From: Paracoccus denitrificans
GTDB lineage: Bacteria; Pseudomonadota; Alphaproteobacteria; Rhodobacterales; Rhodobacteraceae
Assembly: GCA_005768755.1 (NCBI GenBank)
Contig: VAFL01000009.1
Span: 1-64,000 of the forward strand
Direction: 5' to 3'
DNA length: 64,000 nucleotides
A model generated the notes under the pieces. That model saw only the letters and a program-made list of their open reading frames with translations. It was not told where the DNA came from and ran no database searches. Below, one piece after another: positions 1-7,598 of the stretch. How positions within the stretch are numbered: the stretch's first letter is position 1; every line of letters starts with the position of its first letter. The translations under genes were made by a program, and so were the position numbers.

Positions 1-1
1 G

Positions 2-532
2 CGCGACGGCGGCCCGCAGGCGATCCGCTGGATCGGCACCCGGCACCTGGACGCGGCAACACTGGCGGACAATCCGAAGCTGCGCCCGGTCCGCATCCGA
101 GCCGGTGCGCTTGGCGAAGGGCTGCCACAGGCCGATCTGATCGTCTCGCCCCAGCACCGGATGCTGGTGCGTTCCCGGATCGCGCTGAAGATGTTCGGCG
201 CGATGGAGGTGCTGGTTGCCGCCCGTCAGCTTTGCCAGATCGAAGGCATCGACGTGGCCGATGATCTGGACAGCGTGACTTACGTGCATTTCCTGTTCGA
301 CGCCCATCAGATCGTCTGGGCCAATGGCGCGGAATCGGAATCGCTGTTCAGCGGGGTCGAGGCGCTGCGTTCGGTCGGGCCTGCCGCCGTGGCCGAAATC
401 TTCGCGATCTTCCCGGAATTGCGCGACAGGACCGAATTGCCCCCGTCCGCCCGCGAATTCGTTTCCGGCCGGATGGGTCGCAAACTGGTGGTACGGCACT
501 GCCAGAACAGAAAACCGCTTATAATGCAGTAA
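2..532 (+). CDS. Hint-domain protein, C-terminal part (partial, cut by window start)
   Basis: The frame is open from base 2 to a TAA at 530-532, so the gene begins before the window. The visible ~176 residues carry the segment LIVSPQHRMLVRS and, later, VTYVHFLFDAHQIVWANG, both typical of the Hint_2 (Hedgehog/intein-type) domain common in Rhodobacteraceae secreted or surface proteins. In that family the Hint domain normally lies at the C-terminus behind RTX-like or other extracellular regions, which would lie upstream and cannot be seen. The role is unknown; autoprocessing has been suggested for the fold but the catalytic N-terminal part of the domain is mostly outside the window. It converges on the aldolase gene at 588-1838. 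Family assignment is fairly sure, function is not. Confidence 0.75.
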   Translation, partial: RDGGPQAIRWIGTRHLDAATLADNPKLRPVRIRAGALGEGLPQADLIVSPQHRMLVRSRIALKMFGAMEVLVAARQLCQIEGIDVADDLDSVTYVHFLFDAHQIVWANGAESESLFSGVEALRSVGPAAVAEIFAIFPELRDRTELPPSAREFVSGRMGRKLVVRHCQNRKPLIMQ

Positions 533-539
533 GTCATTG

Positions 540-577
540 CCAGCACAGGCGCGACCGCAGGGCCGCGCTTGTGCTGG
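540..577. terminator. Hairpin between convergent genes
   Basis: A 14-bp stem (540-553 with 564-577, one G-T mismatch in the DNA reading) and a 10-base loop lie between the stop of the Hint gene (532) and the stop of the convergent aldolase gene (588). There is no long T-tract, so this is a candidate bidirectional terminator only. Confidence 0.45.
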
Positions 578-587
578 TGGGTCAACC

Positions 588-1838
588 TCAGGCTGGTTGG
601 ACCTTCAGCTTCGCCTGTTCCAGCGACCAATATTCCATGTCGAACAGATCCGCTTCAGAGATTGGCGTGAAACGCCGGTAATCTTCTGCTGCGTTCACGA
701 TCCGGGCGGTCTGTTCCAACAGGTCGCCAGCGACACGGGCAGAGTTTTCATTGCTGCCGATGCCGAAAAGACCGGCCCCCGGCACCAGCACGGCGCGGGG
801 CAGCGGATCAAGCATGACCTTTTCCTCGCTCGCATTGGGTGCATTGCGATTGAAATATGCCGCGTAATCGGCGGCGAACTGGTCAAGCGCGCGGCCTATC
901 TGTGCCTCGTCATCATCCGGCGACAGGATCATCGCGAACGGTTTGATGCGGATAACGTGATCCGGCGTCGCGGTGCCGCGTCGCGCCAGTTCCACCAGAT
1001 TATCGCGGGCAAGATAGCTGCGGATCGCGGGGGTGGAGCGGAAATCGAGCGCGGGCTCCGGCCCAAGCTGGCCGCGCGCGGAAAGCGCCCCGCGCAAAGC
1101 CGCATGAAGTGCGTCCGGACGGGGCGCATCGTCGGGCTGCGGACCCGAAATCGAAATCCCCCGCTGTGCCAGATGTTCCTCTGCCAGGGTCACGAACTGG
1201 ATCATCAGCTCATAGCTTTCGCGCGCCGTATCGGCGTAAGTGAACAACCCGTGTTGTTCCAGCCAAAGGCCCTGCGCGGAAGGGTTGCGGTCCAGCACCT
1301 CGACGCAGGCATGGCTGAGTGCATAGCCGGGCATGACGTAGGGCACGAAGGCCAGCCGGTCGCCATAGATGTCTTGAATGACGCTTTCCATATCGGCCTG
1401 ATCGGCCAGTGCCAGCACCGCGGTTGCATGGCTGTGATCGACGAAGGCATGCGGAATGTAAGCGTGAAGAAGCGCCTCGACCGAGGGGTTCGGGGCGGTC
1501 TGATCCAGCAACTGATTGCGCAGAAAGTCGACCATGTCCTGATCGGACATGTGGGGCACGTCGCGCGTCTGCAATAGCGGATCAAGCAGCATGGCCGGCA
1601 GGCCCGGTGCCTCGATCTCGGCCAGATCCCAGCCAGAGCCTTTGACATGGATGATTGCACGGCCACTGGCATCCGTCAGTTTGACCGAGGTATTGCCCCC
1701 ACCATGCAGGACCAGATCCGGGTCGCGCCCGATCAGCCGCGAGGTATAGATCCGCAGCCCAAGCTGGGCCGGTTGACCCTGTGCCTTGGCCTGTTCGATA
1801 TACCGGTCTGCGTCGGCGTCGTTCCATCTGGATTGCAT
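588..1838 (-). CDS. Class II aldolase, RhaD-like without SDR domain; last gene of the lsr operon
   Basis: The 416-residue protein resembles the N-terminal aldolase half plus linker of the ~700-residue bifunctional rhamnulose-1-phosphate aldolase/short-chain dehydrogenase proteins. It stops just after the linker (EYWSLEQAKLK), so the dehydrogenase half is absent and none is encoded next to it. Zinc-ligand histidines are visible in DHSHATA (H135, H137) and EQHGLF (H196). It follows lsrB by 65 bp and is the last gene of the leftward AI-2 importer operon, where enteric operons have lsrF. Inference: it may process a phospho-AI-2 product, giving dihydroxyacetone phosphate, instead of LsrF. Aldolase family is confident; substrate is not. 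Confidence 0.8.
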   Translation of the reverse strand: MQSRWNDADADRYIEQAKAQGQPAQLGLRIYTSRLIGRDPDLVLHGGGNTSVKLTDASGRAIIHVKGSGWDLAEIEAPGLPAMLLDPLLQTRDVPHMSDQDMVDFLRNQLLDQTAPNPSVEALLHAYIPHAFVDHSHATAVLALADQADMESVIQDIYGDRLAFVPYVMPGYALSHACVEVLDRNPSAQGLWLEQHGLFTYADTARESYELMIQFVTLAEEHLAQRGISISGPQPDDAPRPDALHAALRGALSARGQLGPEPALDFRSTPAIRSYLARDNLVELARRGTATPDHVIRIKPFAMILSPDDDEAQIGRALDQFAADYAAYFNRNAPNASEEKVMLDPLPRAVLVPGAGLFGIGSNENSARVAGDLLEQTARIVNAAEDYRRFTPISEADLFDMEYWSLEQAKLKVQPA

Positions 1839-1860
1839 CGGGGTTCCCTTGTTCTTGCGC

Positions 1861-1885
1861 GGCGGGGGCAGTTCGTGCCCCCGCC
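1861..1885 (-). terminator. Strong stem-loop between lsrB and the aldolase gene
   Basis: A perfect 10-bp GC stem (1861-1870 with 1876-1885) with a 5-base loop. Its place directly after a binding-protein gene inside an operon suggests mRNA stabilisation or partial termination that raises LsrB relative to the downstream aldolase; no U-tract is seen. Confidence 0.5.
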
Positions 1886-1903
1886 CGTTGCCGGTGATTT
1901 CGA

Positions 1904-2920
1904 TCAGAAGTCGAAATCGTTGATGTTTTCAGACGTGAAAACCGTCCGTTCCGGCAGCAGGATGATGCCGTTGCCATCGGCCTCGTAATCATAGCCCTGC
2001 ACCGAATTGGCCGAGACCTCGACCGTGCCGATGCCGGGCACCTCGATCGTGTCGCCGACGTTCAGCGGCCCGTTTTCCAGCACATGCGCCGCCACCGCGA
2101 CAGAGATGCCGCCCTGCTGGGTCACGTCCCACAGACCGAACCGTTCGACCGTGCCGCGTTCCACATAGGGGCGCATGACGTTCGGCGTTGAAAAGCCGAC
2201 AATCGTGACATCGCCAGCGCGGTCTAGGTTTTCGGCGGCCTGCGCCGCTGCCGGAAGCGCATTTGCATCCGGCGCGATGATCGCATCCAGATCGGGATAG
2301 GCGCTTAGAATCCCCTCGGCTGTCTGCAGGGATTTCTGCGCGTCGTTGTAACCGTATTGCGTGGTCACGATTTCCCAGCCGGGATGTTCGGCGGCGATTT
2401 TCGCCTTCGCGGCCTCCGCCCAGGCGTTCTGATCGGTCACCGTGGGCGATGAATAGAAAAACGCCACCTTGGCGTCTTCCTTGGCTTCCAGCCCGTCATT
2501 GGCCATGTCGACCAGCAGGCCGCCCAGCTGATCCGGCGTTCCCTGATTGATGTAATAGGACCGGCAATCGGGGTTTACATCCGAATCCCAGGTCATCACC
2601 AGCACATCCCGGGCCATCGCCTGTTTCAGCGCCGGGCACAGCCCGTCGGGCGAAACTGAGGATACGATGATCGCGCCATAGCCCTGATTGACGAAGTTGT
2701 TGATGAACTGCACCTGGCCCGAAACGCTCGGCTCTGTCGCGCCGTCATAGGTGACGTTGACGCCCAGTTCTTCGCCCATCTGGGTGGCACCATTGCCGCC
2801 AGAGGTGAAGAAGCCGACCCCCACCAGCTTCGGGATGAACGCGATGTCCTGTGCCATCGCGGCACCTGTCATCATCAGGCCGGCCGCAGCCGTGCAGATC
2901 AGTTTCGCAGATTTACGCAT
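1904..2920 (-). CDS. lsrB: AI-2 substrate-binding protein LsrB
   Basis: Periplasmic receptor for the furanosyl form of AI-2, delivering it to LsrACD. The 338-residue protein has a Sec signal (cleavage near AMA-Q24) and then reads very close to enteric LsrB, for example IPKLVGVGFFTSGGNGA, SVSPDGLCPALK, RSYYINQGTP and STPNVMRPYVERGTV. Residues known to contact AI-2 in LsrB are kept: the Lys of IPKLVG (K31), the Asp of MTWDSD, Asp-Gln of TVTDQN, and Pro/Ala of APDANA. The start is an ATG preceded by GGAGGAGG. It is the fourth gene of lsrACDB, 35 bp after lsrD. Identification is very firm. Confidence 0.95.
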   Translation of the reverse strand: MRKSAKLICTAAAGLMMTGAAMAQDIAFIPKLVGVGFFTSGGNGATQMGEELGVNVTYDGATEPSVSGQVQFINNFVNQGYGAIIVSSVSPDGLCPALKQAMARDVLVMTWDSDVNPDCRSYYINQGTPDQLGGLLVDMANDGLEAKEDAKVAFFYSSPTVTDQNAWAEAAKAKIAAEHPGWEIVTTQYGYNDAQKSLQTAEGILSAYPDLDAIIAPDANALPAAAQAAENLDRAGDVTIVGFSTPNVMRPYVERGTVERFGLWDVTQQGGISVAVAAHVLENGPLNVGDTIEVPGIGTVEVSANSVQGYDYEADGNGIILLPERTVFTSENINDFDF

Positions 2921-2955
2921 TGTGTTTTCCTCCTCCGTTACAAGTCGTCGTCGTT

Positions 2956-3963
2956 TCAGGGATCTGTCGCGGGTGTCGCCCGGACAGTTCCTTCAGGCCG
3001 GGCCGGCGAAAGCTGCCCAAGCAGCAGCGCGCCGTGCCGAAGTGCGACCACCACCAACAGCAGCGCACCCGAAAGCGCACTTGAGATCTGGCTGGGCACG
3101 CCGCTCATCTGCAGGCCCTGTTGCAGATAGCCGATGATGAAGGTCGCAATGATCGTGCCCATGACGGACCCGGTGCCGCCATAGATCGACGCCCCGCCAA
3201 GGACAGCTGCGGTGATCGCCGGCAGCAAGGTCGCGCTTCCCAGATCGACGCGGGCCGACCCGAAATAGGCCGTCAGCATGATTCCCGCCAGCGCCGCGCC
3301 AAGGCCGGTCAGGACATAGGTGATCATCTGGACCCGCGTCACCGGCATCCCGGAATGGCGCGCGGCACTTTCGCTTTGGCCGATCTGGAAGACCAGCCGT
3401 CCGAAGCGGGTCATGTGCAGCAGCACCAGATGCACCGCCGCGAAGATCAGGAACACGAAAAGCGGCATTGGCAGGCCCAGCACCTGCGCATAGCCAAGCG
3501 CCGTGAAGCCCTGCGGGAAGCCGCCGATCCCCTCATACCCCTCGGCCCCGACGGTGCCCGACAGCACGGTCGCCGCACCCGAAAACAGATAGAGCGAACC
3601 CAGCGTGACAACCAGCGGCTGCAACCGTGTCAGCCGGATGACCGTGGCGTTCAGGACCCCGGCAAGGGCACCGACCGCAAAGCCCGTCAGCAACGAAAGG
3701 GGCAGCGGCAGACCGAAGAAATTGGCGATGCCGAAGGAAATCGCCGCAAGCCCGACGGTCGAGGCGAAACTGACATCAATCCCGCCCGCGATGATCACAA
3801 GCGTCAGCGGCACCGCGACAATGCCGATCTGCACAAAATCCGAGGTGCCGAACAGCAGCGACCCTGTGGTCAGGAAACGCGGATTGATCATGCCGAAGAC
3901 AACGAGTTCGGCGATCAGCACGATGAACAGGACGACTTCCCAGCGGGCCAGAACACGTTTCAT
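2956..3963 (-). CDS. lsrD: AI-2 ABC transporter permease LsrD
   Basis: Inner-membrane permease of the AI-2 importer, 335 residues with about eight to ten hydrophobic spans, in the RbsC/BPD_transp_2 family. Distinctive LsrD stretches are present: LLFGTSDFVQIGIVAVPLT, GYEGIGGFP, YFGSAR.DLGSA and GYLQQGLQMSGVPSQ. Its ATG overlaps the stop of lsrC (ATGA), so the two permeases are translationally coupled, as expected for a heterodimeric membrane unit with the LsrA ATPase. Confidence 0.93.
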   Translation of the reverse strand: MKRVLARWEVVLFIVLIAELVVFGMINPRFLTTGSLLFGTSDFVQIGIVAVPLTLVIIAGGIDVSFASTVGLAAISFGIANFFGLPLPLSLLTGFAVGALAGVLNATVIRLTRLQPLVVTLGSLYLFSGAATVLSGTVGAEGYEGIGGFPQGFTALGYAQVLGLPMPLFVFLIFAAVHLVLLHMTRFGRLVFQIGQSESAARHSGMPVTRVQMITYVLTGLGAALAGIMLTAYFGSARVDLGSATLLPAITAAVLGGASIYGGTGSVMGTIIATFIIGYLQQGLQMSGVPSQISSALSGALLLVVVALRHGALLLGQLSPARPEGTVRATPATDP

Positions 3964-4973
3964 GCCGCCCCCTCCTTACCTGAAGGTTTGGCTGATTGCG
4001 GCAAGGCTTCGCGGCGATAGCGGACAGCGCGGTCCCGCGCGTCAAGCGCGATGCGCAGCCGTCCGTCGATCAGCAACACGCCAAGCAACATCGCGCCGCC
4101 AATCAGGTCGTTCCAGTAGGCGGGGATCTTCAGGAATACCAGCGAGGTGTCGATCGAGGTGAAGAAGATGACACCGATCACCACACCGGCGACCGATCCG
4201 ACACCGCCCAGCAGGCTGACGCCGCCCAGCACCAGTGCCGCAATCGCACGCAGTTCTATCCCGGTGCCGGCCTGATTGGGCACAAAGCCGATCTGCGCGG
4301 CGAAGGTGATGCCCGCCAGCGCATACATCGCGCCCGCCCAGATGAAAGCCAGCAATTCGATGCGCCTGACCGGCAGGCCAAGCAGGCGCGCGGCCTCGCG
4401 GTTGTCACCCGTGACCAGGACCCAGCGGCCCCGCCGGCTGCGCAGGAACGCCCAGACCGCCACGATCATCAGCGCGGTCAGAATGCCCATGACCGAGGTG
4501 CCCGCGACGGATTTTGCGCCAAGCGCCTTCAGCGCCTGCGGCAGGCCTTCGATCCATTCGCCGCCTGTGGCGATCAGCATGATTCCGCGATAAAGGCCAA
4601 GCGTGCCAAGCGTCGCCACGATCGAGGGCACGCCAAGCCCGGCCACCAGCACGCCGTTCAGCGCACCGGCCGCGATCCCGGCCAGCAGGGCCAGCAGCAG
4701 GGCCGCCGGAAAGGCAATGCCCGCATTCAGCGACAGGCCCAGCACGACCGCGGTCAGCCCAAGGATCGACCCGCCGGAAACGTCGATATTGCGTGTCAGA
4801 ATGACCGGGAAGATGCCCAACGCAACCAGCATCAGCACGAGCGCATTCGACCAGATGATGCCGGCCGTCCGCGATGAAAGAAAGCCGGGCGCGACCAGCC
4901 CGACCAGCAGAAGCACGGCGGCCGTGACAATGAACAGCGTCGCCACACGCTCTTTCGCGATGCGTTCAAGCAT
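3960..4973 (-). CDS. lsrC: AI-2 ABC transporter permease LsrC
   Basis: Second permease of the AI-2 importer (337 residues from the chosen start). Typical segments are LTRNIDVSGGSILGL, VATLGTLGLYRGIML, GGEWIEGLP and FAAQIGFVPNQAGTG. The reading frame is open further upstream to 5099, but that extension is the antisense of lsrA; the ATG at 4973 (MLERIAKE) overlaps the last codons of lsrA by 8 bp and matches the family length. Forms the LsrC-LsrD channel. Confidence 0.93.
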   Translation of the reverse strand: MLERIAKERVATLFIVTAAVLLLVGLVAPGFLSSRTAGIIWSNALVLMLVALGIFPVILTRNIDVSGGSILGLTAVVLGLSLNAGIAFPAALLLALLAGIAAGALNGVLVAGLGVPSIVATLGTLGLYRGIMLIATGGEWIEGLPQALKALGAKSVAGTSVMGILTALMIVAVWAFLRSRRGRWVLVTGDNREAARLLGLPVRRIELLAFIWAGAMYALAGITFAAQIGFVPNQAGTGIELRAIAALVLGGVSLLGGVGSVAGVVIGVIFFTSIDTSLVFLKIPAYWNDLIGGAMLLGVLLIDGRLRIALDARDRAVRYRREALPQSAKPSGKEGAA

Positions 4974-6441
4974 GTTGGACCTCACCAGCTTCAAAAGCCA
5001 GCTGAGCGATCGCGTCAGTGGACGATCCGGCAGGCAGGCTGCCTGCGATATTGCCGCCGGCCATGACCAGAACCCGGTGTGACAGGCGCGCCACCTCATC
5101 GAAATCCGAGGAGATCAGCACAACTGCGGTGCCCTTGCGGGCAAGTTCTTCGATAAGGCGATAGATGTCGTTGCGCGCGCCCACATCGACGCCCCGCGTC
5201 GGCTCGTCAAGGATCAGCAGCGCAGGCTCTGCCGCCAGGCATTTCGCCAGAAGGACCTTCTGCTGATTGCCGCCCGACAGGCTGCCGGCCAGCTGATCCG
5301 GGCCTGCGCATTTGATCCCGAGCGATTGGCGGAAATGCTGAAACCGCGCGCGCTCTGGCGCACGCCGCAGCAGGAAGGGCAGCTTGTCATACACGAATGA
5401 CGACGTGTTCCAGTAAAGCGGTGCCTGCAGAAACAGCCCATGTTGCTGCCGATCTTCGGATAACAGCAGCACACCCTGATCAATGGCGTCGCCCGGCTTG
5501 CGCGGGTCGTAATCCTTGCCGTGCATGATTGCGCGGCCGCGCAGCCTTGGCCGCAATCCGAACAACGTTTCCGCCAGTTCGGTGCGACCAGCCCCCACCA
5601 CACCTGTCAAACCAAGGATTTCGCCCTGCCGGACATCAAAGGAAACATCCACAAACCCCTCGCCCTCAAGCCCGTCGACCGACAGCACGACATCGCCCGC
5701 CGGGACCTGGATGTCGGCGCGGCCCTCCAGCGCGGTTACGCCGGGGCTCATCGCTGCCACGATCTCGGCGTCTTCGCTTTGCGCCATATCGGCACTCAGG
5801 ACGACATAGCCATCGCGCAGAACGGTGATGCGGTCTGACACGGCCCGCAACTCGTGCAGTTTATGGGAAATGAAGACCAGCCCATGCCCCTCAGCGCGCA
5901 GCGATCTCATGCGGCTGAACAGGGTGCGGACCTCGTGGGGCGTCAGTGCCGATGTCGGTTCGTCAAAGATCAGAACCTTTGCATCGCGGATCATTCCACG
6001 CAGGATCTCGACGATCTGGCGATCGGCGATTTCCAGTGTTGCGGCCTTCGTGTCGGGGGAAATCGCGACGCCCATCTGGTCGATCATCGCCTGGACGCGC
6101 GCGCGATAGGCGGCGGCGGGCCGTGGCAGGCCGACACAGATATTTTCAAGCACCGATTGGTTGGGGAAGATATGGGCCTCTTGCGGGACCAGATACAGGC
6201 CCATCGCCTGCGCCTGTGCCGGTGTCGCGGGCGACAGCGGCGCGCCGCCGATCAACACCTCGCCGCCGCTGGCTTGAACCGAACCGGCAAGAATCTTCAT
6301 CAGCGTCGATTTGCCGGCACCATTGCCCCCCAGCAGCGCGTGGATTTCCCCCTCGCGCACGGAAAAATCCACCCCCTTGAGAACCGGGATGCTGCCATAG
6401 CTTTTCGAGACCGACCTCAGCTCTGCAAGCAATGATTTCAT
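4966..6441 (-). CDS. lsrA: AI-2 ABC transporter ATP-binding protein LsrA
   Basis: Cytoplasmic ATPase (491 residues) with two ABC domains of the RbsA type. The first domain has Walker A GGNGAGKST and Walker B VLIFDEPTS; the second has a degenerate Walker A (GVVGAGRTE), the signature LSGGNQQKV and Walker B LLILDEPTR, a pattern usual in sugar importers of this family. An ATG at 6504 is in frame, but the ATG at 6441 is preceded by GGGGGAAGA and gives the family's normal N-terminus, so it is preferred. First gene of the leftward lsr operon, divergent from lsrR. Confidence 0.92.
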   Translation of the reverse strand: MKSLLAELRSVSKSYGSIPVLKGVDFSVREGEIHALLGGNGAGKSTLMKILAGSVQASGGEVLIGGAPLSPATPAQAQAMGLYLVPQEAHIFPNQSVLENICVGLPRPAAAYRARVQAMIDQMGVAISPDTKAATLEIADRQIVEILRGMIRDAKVLIFDEPTSALTPHEVRTLFSRMRSLRAEGHGLVFISHKLHELRAVSDRITVLRDGYVVLSADMAQSEDAEIVAAMSPGVTALEGRADIQVPAGDVVLSVDGLEGEGFVDVSFDVRQGEILGLTGVVGAGRTELAETLFGLRPRLRGRAIMHGKDYDPRKPGDAIDQGVLLLSEDRQQHGLFLQAPLYWNTSSFVYDKLPFLLRRAPERARFQHFRQSLGIKCAGPDQLAGSLSGGNQQKVLLAKCLAAEPALLILDEPTRGVDVGARNDIYRLIEELARKGTAVVLISSDFDEVARLSHRVLVMAGGNIAGSLPAGSSTDAIAQLAFEAGEVQHA

Positions 6442-6657
6442 TCTTCCCCCATCGCCATGCGGATCACGGCCCGGCACGCTATCGTGTGACTTTCGGGTGT
6501 TCATATGGCGTCATTGAATACATTTGTTCAGACGCCGGCCCACGTTGTCAATGAAATTCAGGCCTTATTACAGCAATCAGCCCGGTGTCGCGACGAGTTG
6601 ACTTGTTCATATGTTTTCAGGAATAGTTATTTGAACCTATTTTCATGGACGGCGCGC
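6442..6657. promoter_or_regulatory. lsrA-lsrR divergent regulatory region with TGAA...TTCA inverted repeats
   Basis: This 216-bp region separates lsrA from lsrR. It is clearly more AT-rich than its flanks and holds several TGAA-n-TTCA elements: 6515-6530 (6 of 8 positions symmetric), 6552-6560, and 6632-6645. A direct repeat TGTTCATATG occurs at 6498-6507 and 6604-6613. These are candidate LsrR operators and divergent promoters; the frame of lsrR stays open through it (ATG at 6505), which is taken as chance. Confidence 0.5.
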
Positions 6658-7596
6658 ATGCAACAGATGGCCCCAGATATCGCCGATGAGGCACTGCTCG
6701 CGCGGGTTGCATGGCTTTACTACAATGACGGCCTGACCCAGAGCGAGATTGGCGATGCGCTGAACCTGACGCGGATCAAGGTGTCGCGTCTGCTGGATTC
6801 GGGCCGTTCATCCGGGCTTATTCAGGTACGCATCAATTCCCGCCACCAGGGCTGTCTGGAGCTTGAGACGCGGGTAAAGGCGCAGTTCGGCCTTGACGAT
6901 TGCCGCGTCATCCCGGCCAGCACGCATGAGGATACGAACCTGCGGGTCGGGCAGGCGGCTGCGCAATATCTGATGCAGAAGCTATCGCCCGGTGACAGCC
7001 TGTCCGTTGGATGGGGTGAAACGGTCAGCCATTCCATCCGGATGCTTGGCTATACCGCGCAGGAACGCGGGATCGCCCTGTTCACGCTGACCGGCGGGGT
7101 CAGAACCTATCTGGAAGGCATGCGAGAGGCGAACTGGCACAGCAACGTCAATATCATTCCGGCGCCGCTTGTCGTCTCGACCGCTGAGCTGGCACAGACA
7201 CTGATGAAAGAACCGGCGGTTGCATCCCTGATGTCACAGGCGCTTGCTGCCGATTACAAGCTGGTCGGCATCGGCGGGATGAGCGATGCGGCCACCGTGG
7301 TAACGCAAGGCTACATTTCGCGCAGCGAGATCGAGCCCCTGCGCCGCGACGGCGCGCGCGGTGACATCCTGTTTCATTTCTATGATCGCAATGGCCAGGA
7401 TATTGGCCTGCCGCTGCATGCGCGTGTCGTGGGCGTGGATCTGGAACAGTTGCGCGCCTCCGAACGGGTGATCGGCGCGGCGGGCGGGGTGACGAAAGCC
7501 GGGCCGATCCTGTCGGCGCTGCGCGGCGGGATCATCGACATTCTGGTCACGGATGAGCCGACGGCCTTGGCGCTTCTTGACGCGACAGAGGGGTAA
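6658..7596 (+). CDS. lsrR: SorC/DeoR-type transcriptional repressor LsrR
   Basis: Predicted regulator that represses the lsr genes and is released by phospho-AI-2. From the ATG at 6658 the protein has 312 residues, near the 317 of enteric LsrR. The N-terminal helix-turn-helix contains ARVAWLYYNDGLTQSEIG and LTRIKVSRLLDSG; the sugar-phosphate-binding domain contains GWGETVS, TLTGGVRTY, VNIIPAPL and IGGMSDAATVV. The ORF could start at 6505, but the extra 51 residues are encoded by AT-rich DNA with operator-like repeats and have no counterpart in LsrR. Followed 2 bp later by lsrK. Confidence 0.92.
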   Translation: MQQMAPDIADEALLARVAWLYYNDGLTQSEIGDALNLTRIKVSRLLDSGRSSGLIQVRINSRHQGCLELETRVKAQFGLDDCRVIPASTHEDTNLRVGQAAAQYLMQKLSPGDSLSVGWGETVSHSIRMLGYTAQERGIALFTLTGGVRTYLEGMREANWHSNVNIIPAPLVVSTAELAQTLMKEPAVASLMSQALAADYKLVGIGGMSDAATVVTQGYISRSEIEPLRRDGARGDILFHFYDRNGQDIGLPLHARVVGVDLEQLRASERVIGAAGGVTKAGPILSALRGGIIDILVTDEPTALALLDATEG

Positions 7597-7598
7597 AC

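Noticed and set aside
537..1577. 346-residue plus-strand ORF opposite the class II aldolase
   Set aside because: It is a shadow of the aldolase gene; no ribosome site or recognisable domain.
6505..6657. N-terminal extension of LsrR from ATG 6505
   Set aside because: The extra 51 residues are encoded by AT-rich DNA with operator-like repeats, have no match in LsrR, and would overlap the divergent promoter.
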